DNA of 7,489 nucleotides from Pseudomonadota bacterium (GTDB lineage: Bacteria; Pseudomonadota; Alphaproteobacteria; Rhizobiales; Beijerinckiaceae): the NCBI GenBank assembly GCA_023452965.1, contig JAEXUU010000856.1, forward strand, positions 1-7,489. Reading direction: 5' to 3'. The translations under genes and the position numbers were made by a program. Below are positions 6,073-7,489 of the stretch, one piece after another. A model generated the notes under the pieces. The model ran no database searches, had not been told where the DNA came from, and saw only the letters and a program-made list of their open reading frames with translations. Position 1 is the first letter of the stretch. Every line of letters starts with the position of its first letter.

Positions 6073-7281
6073 TCAGAAGCCGGCCACGTCCAGGCCGTCG
6101 GCAAGGCCTTCACCGACAGCGCCGACCGCTTCGCCCTGGCCGGAAACGTCGTCCGCAGCGGCCAGATTGTGGACCAAAGTGCTTTCCGCCACGTGAGCCC
6201 AGACATCGCGGTGGAGGTAAATTCGGACGACTGCGCCGAACGCGAGCGCCATCAGCAGATATCCAACGGCGCTACCGGCAAGGAACGCCGGGTGTTGGGA
6301 CACGAAGAGCAGGTGTTGCTCAACGGTTCCGCCGATCGAGAACAGCTCGCCGACGATCCAGAATATCCCCGCCAGCCAGCCCGAGAGGAGGGCCAAGAAG
6401 AGCACTGACCAGCCAACCGCTTTCCAGTAGCAGCCATTCAGCGCGCCGGCTGCAAGCCGCGACTCGAAGCAAACCTCGCCGAGGCGCAGCCCCGACACCC
6501 ACCAGCGCCATTCGATCGCTTTGAAGGCGGCGTAAACGAACGGCGAGACCAGGAGGAAGAACACGATCACGATGAGCAGCAGTAAGGCGTCTATCAAGCT
6601 GGTGGGCGATGCGATGATCGGGATCGCAAAAGCGATGGCAATGGCGAGCAGGCCCGATAGCCATAGGCCCCAGGCTCGCCTGAACAGCTCGCCACCGGTC
6701 CCGTCGAAACGCCCTTGCAGGCTGCCATAGGCGGTGTGGCGCATCTTGAAGCGTTCGAGTGCCGCCGCCCGCCATGGCAAAGCGAACCCGAGCGAGATGA
6801 CGACCAGCAGCCCCCAGAGGCCCGAGCGCCAGCCATAGCTCCAGCCGGAGCCACCCATCGAGAAGCGCAGGCCGCGCCAGAGCGTGCGGCTTAGGCGATA
6901 CCGGCGCGCCCGATAGCGCGCGAACTCCGTGAACAGATAGAAGAACAGCACCAGAGGGATGCTGGCGAAGGCCTGCATCATCTCGGCTTCGAGCCCGATC
7001 AGGAAGTAGACGAGATAGACCGGGACCAGGATCGCCATGGCGATCAGGAAGCCGATCAGCAGCTCCTTCGCCCGGCCCGTATACTCGGCGGAATCGTCTC
7101 CGACCGACGTGTGCGACCAGAGATGGCGCCGGATATCGGTCGCCAGCCAGAACCTGTAGAAGCCGAAGGTGATGAGCTCCAGCAGGGCGCCGCGCGTCAC
7201 CAGTTTGCGGAAGGTCGAGCGTTCGCCCGAGAACGAAACCCGATCGGCCGGTGGCGCCGGGTTGGCAACGGTCTGATGCAT
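6073..7281 (-). CDS. DUF898 (YjgN-like) multipass inner-membrane protein
   Basis: With the start at 7281 the protein has 402 residues (MHQTVANPAPPADRVSFSGER...). Family marks, numbered from there, are the FSGERSTFRKL opening (about 17-27), the aromatic/arginine block ITFGFYRFWLATDIRRHLWS (37-56), EYTGRAKELLIGFL (66-79), and FARYRARRYRLSRTLWRGLRF (120-140). About seven hydrophobic segments follow from residue 75 to 354, and the C-terminus (about 355-402) is soluble. This matches DUF898/YjgN proteins, whose biochemical function is unknown. An earlier in-frame ATG at 7368 would add 29 residues, but it has no Shine-Dalgarno and the addition does not look conserved. The 7281 start also has only a weak site (AGG), so the start is uncertain. 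The M48 protease gene follows by 20 bp. This pairing recurs in proteobacteria (from memory) and suggests a joint envelope role. Confidence 0.9.
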   Translation of the reverse strand: MHQTVANPAPPADRVSFSGERSTFRKLVTRGALLELITFGFYRFWLATDIRRHLWSHTSVGDDSAEYTGRAKELLIGFLIAMAILVPVYLVYFLIGLEAEMMQAFASIPLVLFFYLFTEFARYRARRYRLSRTLWRGLRFSMGGSGWSYGWRSGLWGLLVVISLGFALPWRAAALERFKMRHTAYGSLQGRFDGTGGELFRRAWGLWLSGLLAIAIAFAIPIIASPTSLIDALLLLIVIVFFLLVSPFVYAAFKAIEWRWWVSGLRLGEVCFESRLAAGALNGCYWKAVGWSVLFLALLSGWLAGIFWIVGELFSIGGTVEQHLLFVSQHPAFLAGSAVGYLLMALAFGAVVRIYLHRDVWAHVAESTLVHNLAAADDVSGQGEAVGAVGEGLADGLDVAGF

Positions 7282-7422
7282 GGCCTGCGGCAGCCCCGGC
7301 GGCAGAATCAGGCCGCTTGGCGAGCCCTTGCGACCACTTTCACCGACGACGTTACGGCATGCAACCATAAGTTATGTCGGGCCACGTCCTGAATGCCATG
7401 GGCCCGACGCCTGGCATCGATC

Positions 7423-7489
7423 CTATCCCGATTTGGACGGCATCAATCCGTGCAGCCGTTCGCGAACCGCATCGGAGAAGGGCCTCGAC
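7423..7489 (-). CDS. Possible C-terminal end of an unidentified gene (partial)
   Basis: Reading in from the right edge on the minus strand, one frame gives SRPFSDAVRERLHGLMPSKSG and a stop at 7423-7425. Of the three minus frames it has the most protein-like composition: amphipathic, charged and ending in a basic tail. Only 21 codons are visible, so no family can be named. The interval 7282-7422 between this stop and the DUF898 start has no other gene-like frame and would hold the promoter of the DUF898-M48 pair. No clear -35/-10 pair was recognised there. If the frame is not real, the right-end 200 bp are simply intergenic. Confidence 0.35.
   Translation of the reverse strand, partial: SRPFSDAVRERLHGLMPSKSG

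Noticed and set aside
7282..7368. 29-residue N-terminal extension of the DUF898 protein from an ATG at 7368
   Set aside because: There is no ribosome binding site before it, and the added residues do not resemble the family's usual start. The shorter start is preferred, with acknowledged uncertainty.

Overview
The window is a gene-dense, GC-rich chromosomal stretch, probably from an alphaproteobacterium of the Rhizobiales/Hyphomicrobiales type. That placement is inferred from codon use, the kdp operon style and the protein sequences seen; no 16S or other marker is present. All sizeable genes but one are on the minus strand. No tRNA, rRNA, CRISPR array, insertion sequence or phage gene was seen.

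Right to left (the direction of minus-strand transcription), the layout is as follows. At 7423-7489 there may be the last codons of an unidentified gene. A DUF898 (YjgN-like) multipass membrane protein (6073-7281) is followed 20 bp later by an M48 metalloprotease with one membrane anchor (4979-6052). These two look like a small envelope operon. A plus-strand Gfa/CENP-V-type zinc-cysteine protein (4534-4977) ends 1 nt from the protease stop, so the two genes converge with no room for a terminator. Its upstream region (about 4390-4533) is shared divergently with a 53-residue predicted membrane peptide (4228-4389, minus) and holds a perfect interrupted palindrome.

Between that peptide and the kdp operon lies a 572-residue soluble protein of unrecognised family (2363-4081, minus). 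This is the least explained part of the window.

The left end is the start of a kdp high-affinity potassium uptake operon, in the order: 27-residue membrane peptide (2180-2263), kdpF (2088-2174), kdpA (353-2062), kdpB (1-332, cut by the window edge). Two direct half-sites 11 bp apart at 2342-2360 are a candidate KdpE (OmpR-family) operator. KdpA conducts K+, KdpB is the P-type ATPase that drives it, and KdpF is a small stabilising membrane peptide. KdpC and KdpDE would be expected beyond the left edge.

No clear new multi-gene system is visible. The best leads are the orphan 572-residue protein with its small membrane neighbour, the extra peptide at the head of the kdp operon, and the palindromes near 4140 and 4455.
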